64,000 nucleotides of DNA, taken from the NCBI RefSeq assembly GCF_029168945.1, contig NC_083605.1, positions 25,557,280-25,621,279 on the forward strand. The letters are read 5' to 3'. This stretch comes from Cannabis sativa. Taxonomy: Eukaryota > Streptophyta > Magnoliopsida > Rosales > Cannabaceae. The notes below the pieces were generated by a model. It had not been told where the DNA came from and searched no databases. It saw only the letters and a program-made list of their open reading frames with translations. The position numbers and the translations under genes are program-made. This document shows, in pieces, positions 59,939 through 64,000 of this stretch (its first letter is position 1; each line of letters begins with the position of its first letter).

Positions 59939-59998
59939 CAGGTTGGGTGCATGGAGTATGCATCGGAAGGGACCGATATTGAACTTTGACATAGATTT
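59939..59998 (+). repeat. C 3' LTR, right of E, truncated
   Basis: The GCATGGAGTATGCATCGGAA stretch and the ACCGATATTGAACTTTGA stretch match the LTR interior of E and G. The match stops near 59998, so about 1.5 kb of the LTR is missing. Confidence 0.7.
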
Positions 59999-60016
59999 CC
60001 AACATTTTTCGCGTCA

Positions 60017-60654
60017 ATGAAGGGTCGATGGGATGCGTGGAAGGGAGATCCAGACCACCGAGGCTTTCTTTGGGATGACTCCATTTTGGATTTGGTTCGT
60101 GGTGATGAAGTTCAATTTTTTTCTTCTTGGGAGAAGAAGCAATTCATATACCTGGCCCTGTTCTTGCATGCTCAAAAACATTGGGTGGCCTTAGAGGCGG
60201 ATTTAGAGTTGTTGAAATTATTGGTCCTCAATTCTAGTATTGGCTCGATCACTCCAAATGAATTGAAGAAGTTGATGGACAATTACTGTAACATATTCAC
60301 ATCATTGATCGACCAGTCTGGTATATTTGACACCCACTGCTTGGTAATGGTCCCTTAGATAACAGCCTCTGAAAGCCAAGTCGACCATTCACTCGGGATC
60401 TCAAGAACAGAACGGAAGTACCACAGATAAAGACGAGGTAATACGTTTTCTAAGTAATTTGATACATTGATAAATATGATTATAATAACACTAACTTATT
60501 GCTTATTTACTAATGCAATGGCGATTGCGGTGTGTACGTTATTGAGCATATTGAGCATAAGATTCTTGAGTTGCCATTCGATGGAGTGAATGACGACAAC
60601 ATGTTGTTTAGACAAAGATGGGCTGTAGATTTATTCTACCAAAACTTAGAATGA
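60017..60654 (+). pseudogene. Ulp1/C48 cysteine protease C-terminal fragment
   Basis: A frame from 60017 has the conserved catalytic His context (QKHWVALEADL near 60179). Further on, 60517-60654 reads NGDCGVYVIEHIEHK with the catalytic Cys, and ends in RWAVDLFYQNLE and a stop. This is the typical end of plant Ulp1-like (SUMO or related) proteases, many of which are carried by DNA transposons. The first frame ends at 60358. A likely intron (GTAATACG donor at 60438) lacks an AG where the second part starts, and Asp after the His strand is Asn. The N-terminal part is missing. A decayed fragment, not a working gene. Confidence 0.65.
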
Positions 60655-60834
60655 ATTATTTTTTTTGTCAAAATCATGCCAGTTACAGCATTGGGAGAAC
60701 AAAAAAAATTAATAGTGAATTATAATATATTTTTATGGAAAATTGTGGTTTTTATTATTATTATGCTAAATTTTCTGTTTAGCCCGATATAGTTCCGATA
60801 CACGTATGATTATTGTCAATAGGATTTTGTTCTA
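60655..60834. other. AT-rich spacer
   Basis: Nothing recognisable. No LTR or primer site is seen before the gag remnant of H. Confidence 0.5.
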
Positions 60835-60837
60835 TTT

Positions 60838-62432
60838 TGCAATGGAGTAGATTTTCCTTATTGGAAAATTAGAATGGAAACTTACCTTCAATCTATAGAC
60901 TGTGATTTGTGGCATATTGTGTCTAGTGGTCCTTACGTTGCTAAACATGTCATAAATGGTGTTGAAGTAATCAAGACTTATCAGGCATATGATGAAAATG
61001 ATAAGAAAATACTTTCTAAAAATGCTAAAGCTAAATATGCTCTTATATGTTGTTTGGATAGAGACATATTTAAAAATATTGAACAAGCCTCTACCGCTTT
61101 TGATATGTGGAAAATGCTTGAAGTTACTCATCAAGGAGCTAGTGCTATTAAAGAGACTAAAATTCAAATTTATTCCACTTAATATGAGAACTTTAAGATA
61201 AAAGCGAATGAAACCATTACTAACATGTATACTCGCTTCACTACAATTACTCATGGTTTGAATTCTCTTGGCACGGTACTTACCCAAAAGGATATGGTGA
61301 CTAAGATTTTGAGAAGTCTCACTAAGGCTTATCAAGGAAAGGTGGTTGCCATTCAAGAACCCAAGGATCTCTCAACACTTCCATTGGAAGAATTAATTGG
61401 CTCACTCATGAACCATGAAATTTTCATGAGTGCCCAAGAAGAAGAGGAAGTTGAAAAGAAAAAGAAGACTATTTCATTCAAGTCTTCCTCATCCCATGCC
61501 ATTAGTGAAGAAGATGAGGAAAGTATATATAGTGACATGGAGGACTTGGCACTCTTCTCCAAGAAATACAAAAAGTTCATGAAATTCAAAAAGAACTTTG
61601 GGAAGAAGCCACAAAGAGGGAGTGACTAAAAAGAAAGAAAGAGCAAAGATGATCCACCAATTCAATTTTAATGGAAGAAGCCCGGACATATGAAGATGGA
61701 TTGTCCAATGAGGAAGAAGAACAAATACAAAGGAGGGCAATGTTGGCGGATTGGCTCAATAGTGATGAAGAGGACTCTGAAGAAGAAGGAAAGAATGAAG
61801 TGGCAAACATGTGCATGATGGCACTTGATGATGGGGTAAGAATTTCTAGCCAAAATGATTGTGATAGCGAAAAATGATGATGATAACTTAGATATGTCAT
61901 ATGATGAGTTGTCTAATTCATTTAAGGAACTATTAGATGATTTTGGTAAATTGCTTGTTAAAAACCAAACCCTTAGAGAGAAGACCAACATGCTTTTAAA
62001 AGAAATTGAGATTTTGAAAATAAATGAAAAAGAACTTTTAGCTAAATCTCAATGTTCTACATGTGCTTCACATAAGAAAGAAATTATTGAATTAAAAGTC
62101 CATGTGAAAAGCCTAAAAAATGACATACATATACTTTCACTAGAGGTAAAGAAGGCTATGATCTCATGGTAGGAAGCCAATCATGTGGTTTTTCAAAAAG
62201 TGGTATTGGTCATGATCCTAGTAGAAAACAAAAGCTCTTGAGAAACTTTTTTGTGAAATTATCTAGTCTACCTCATTTTACATGCACATATTGTAACCGA
62301 TATGGTCATACTATTTTCTATTGTCATGTGAAGAAATATGCATATCTAGGCAAGACTAAATGGGTACCAAAGGGTTCTAGAACTAACAAGAAAGGACCCA
62401 AAATTATGTGGGTACCAAAAGCCAACAAATGA
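60838..62432 (+). pseudogene. gag: Element H gag
   Basis: The gag core spans 60838-61629 with a TAA at 61180. An acidic stretch follows. The first zinc knuckle near 61660-61710 keeps only its second half (GHMKMDCP in one frame). A coiled segment (61855-62172) and a second knuckle (CTYCNRYGHTIFYC near 62283) follow in other frames. At least four frame changes or stops. Confidence 0.75.
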
Positions 62433-62439
62433 ACTTGTT

Positions 62440-63970
62440 TTTGTAGGAATCAACAAGAAAGAGCCAAAGCTTATGGTTCTTAGATAGTGGATGTTCAAAG
62501 CATATGACTGGTGATCCATCAAGATTTTCAAGCTTTAAAAGCAAGGAAGTGGCTTTGTCACTTTTGGAGACAATTCAAAAGGAAAAATTTTGGGTATTGG
62601 TGATATCGGTAACATATACTCTCCATGTATTAAAAATGTGCTTCTTGTTGATAATCTTAAACACAACTTGCTTAGTATTAGTCAATTATGTGATATAGGT
62701 TTTCGTGTTGTGTTTGAAACCTCAAAATGCTCCATTGAAAATGTTTCAACCAATGAAGTTATTTTCTTTGGAGAAAGGAAGGATAATGTGTATGTTATTG
62801 ATGTTGATTCATTTGATAGTAAAAATAAATGTTTAACCATTATGAATGATAATTCTTGGTTGTGGCATAGAAGATAAGGACATGCTAGTATGGATTCTAT
62901 CTCAAAATTAGTTAGAAAAGATCTTGTTATTGGTTTACCATCTATTCCTTTTGTCAAAGATAAACTTTGTGATGCATGCCAATTTAAAAAACAAATTAAA
63001 ACATCTTTTCATTCCAAGAAAGAGATTTCAACTACTAGACCTTTACAATTGCTTCATGTTGATTTATTTGGTCCTTCTAGAATTGCTAGTCTTTGTGGTA
63101 AATACTATGAATTTGTAATTGTTGATGACTTTTCAAGATTTACATGGGTTATTTTCTTGACTCTTAAAAGTGATATTTTGGAAAACTTTGTCAAATTTTG
63201 TAAAAGTGTGCAAAATGAAAAAGGATACTCTATTACCTCCGTTAGGAGTCACAATGGTGGTGAGTTTGACAATGATGCCTTAGAATTGTTTTGTGATGAA
63301 CATGGTTTTAACCATAACTTTTCGGCACCAAGAACTCCACAACAAAATGGACTTCTCAAAAGGAAGAATAGAACAATTCAAGAAATGGCTAGGTTAATGC
63401 TAAATGAAATCTCATTACCAAAATACTTTTGGGCCAAGGCCGTCAATACTTCTTGTTATATTTTGAATCGTGTTTTCATTAGGCCCAACATGAATAAAAC
63501 CCCTTATGAGCTTTGGAAAGGGAGAAAAAACAACAATGGTTATTTTAGAGTTTTTGGATGTGAATGCTATATTTTAAACACCAAGGACAACCTTGGAAAA
63601 TTTGATGCAAAATCCGATGTTGGAATTTTTATAGATTCAACACATAGTAAAGCTTATAAAATTTATAACAAAAGAACTTATGTTGTTGAAGAATCTATTC
63701 ATGTGCTTTTGATGAGACTAACCCGCCTACAAGCAAAAGTTTAGATGATGATGTTGTAGGTTTGGGAGATGAGGTTTAAAATCTTGAAATTGGAGAGACT
63801 TCAAATGCTCCTTCACAAACTCTCAAAGAGGAACCACCCGTGGAAACGGTATATGAAAGCCAAGGTATGAATTCTAACCTTCCACATGAGTGAAAATTCA
63901 AAAGATCTCATCCTATAGACCAAATTCTAGGCGATCCTTCTCAAGGTGTCACTACTAGAAACTCCCTTAG
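62440..63970 (+). pseudogene. pol: Element H protease and integrase
   Basis: The protease keeps DSGCSKHMTGD near 62484, then shifts frame. The integrase finger (WLWHRR, stop, GHAS; CDACQF) is cut by a TAA at 62875. In the catalytic core the first Asp is kept (HVDLFGP). The second has become His (VRSHNGGEF, usually RSDHG) and the Glu has become Lys (NGLLKRKNR, usually NGVVERKNR). Two of three DDE residues are gone. The linker to RT has stops at 63742, 63777 and 63891. Confidence 0.8.
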
Positions 63971-64000
63971 AAACTTGTGCAATTTCATTGCTTTTATTTC

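Larger units (their letters stand above)
9723..59998 (+). mobile_element. Element C: Angela-like Ty1/copia retrotransposon, hosting B and E
   Basis: When B (10488-22632) and E (30353-59933, with F and G inside) are taken out, about 8.5 kb remains. It comprises a rearranged 5' LTR, an initiator-Met-like primer site, a 2.8 kb leader, a gag remnant, pol, a polypurine tract and a truncated 3' LTR. LTR type, primer site and polypurine tract match E and G, so the three form one family. It is the oldest insertion of the stack: it has been split twice, half of its 5' LTR is inverted, and its 3' LTR stops after about 400 bases. Confidence 0.85.
60835..64000 (+). mobile_element. Element H: decayed Ty1/copia fragment running off the window
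   Basis: Begins inside the gag N-terminus (NGVDFPYWKIRMETYL) without a 5' LTR. It passes through gag, protease and integrase, and ends at the link to RT (HPIDQILGDPSQGVTTR near 63910-63950). The style is Sirevirus-like (DSGCSKHMTGD), but sequence differs from F. Stops and frameshifts are frequent. Confidence 0.82.

Noticed and set aside
61353..61991. Ser/Phe-rich minus-strand ORFs in H
   Set aside because: They are the reverse of an acidic Lys/Glu-rich gag region on the plus strand.

Overview
This window is repeat-dense plant nuclear DNA, almost certainly from a flowering plant. It is built from nested LTR retrotransposons plus pieces of a CACTA DNA transposon and a Ulp1-like protease gene. 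I see no intact ordinary host gene, no tRNA or rRNA gene and no CRISPR. Splice signals, initiator-tRNA-Met primer sites, Ty1/copia and Ty3/gypsy polyproteins and a CACTAC terminus all point to a plant. Element letters A-H are mine.

Layout. A (1-8723, minus) is the 5' part of a Tat-lineage Ty3/gypsy element whose other LTR lies outside the window. D (8724-9722) is the right end of a CACTA transposon. C (9723 to about 59998, plus) is an Angela-like Ty1/copia element that hosts the rest of the stack. Its 5' LTR is split by B (10488-22632, minus, same family as A, target-site duplication AGGAT). Its 3' LTR is split by E (30353-59933, minus, TSD AAGCT). E is a non-coding relative of C and is split by F (36564-56082, plus, TSD AATTC). 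F is a Sirevirus-like copia element with a third ORF, and its gag is split by G (38114-48297, plus, TSD TTATC). G is a relative of C and E that carries gag and no pol. After the truncated end of C come a broken Ulp1/C48 protease fragment (60017-60654) and a decayed copia element H (about 60835 to the window end).

How the parts relate. C has pol but a gutted gag, G has gag and no pol, and E has neither. All three share LTR type, primer site, polypurine tract and a long structured leader, so they look like an autonomous family with trans-mobilised dependants. The most interesting material is in that leader. It has hairpins that keep a CUAAU loop while the stem sequence changes, a 20-nt motif repeated two or three times per element, a long hairpin with a compensated base pair, and palindromes close to the primer site.

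A and B carry an accessory gene antisense to gag-pol. In B it has its own TATA box, introns and 3' region. F carries a sense third ORF that also has its own TATA box. Nearly every polyprotein is broken by stops, frameshifts, deletions or lost catalytic residues. The exception is the short gag of G.
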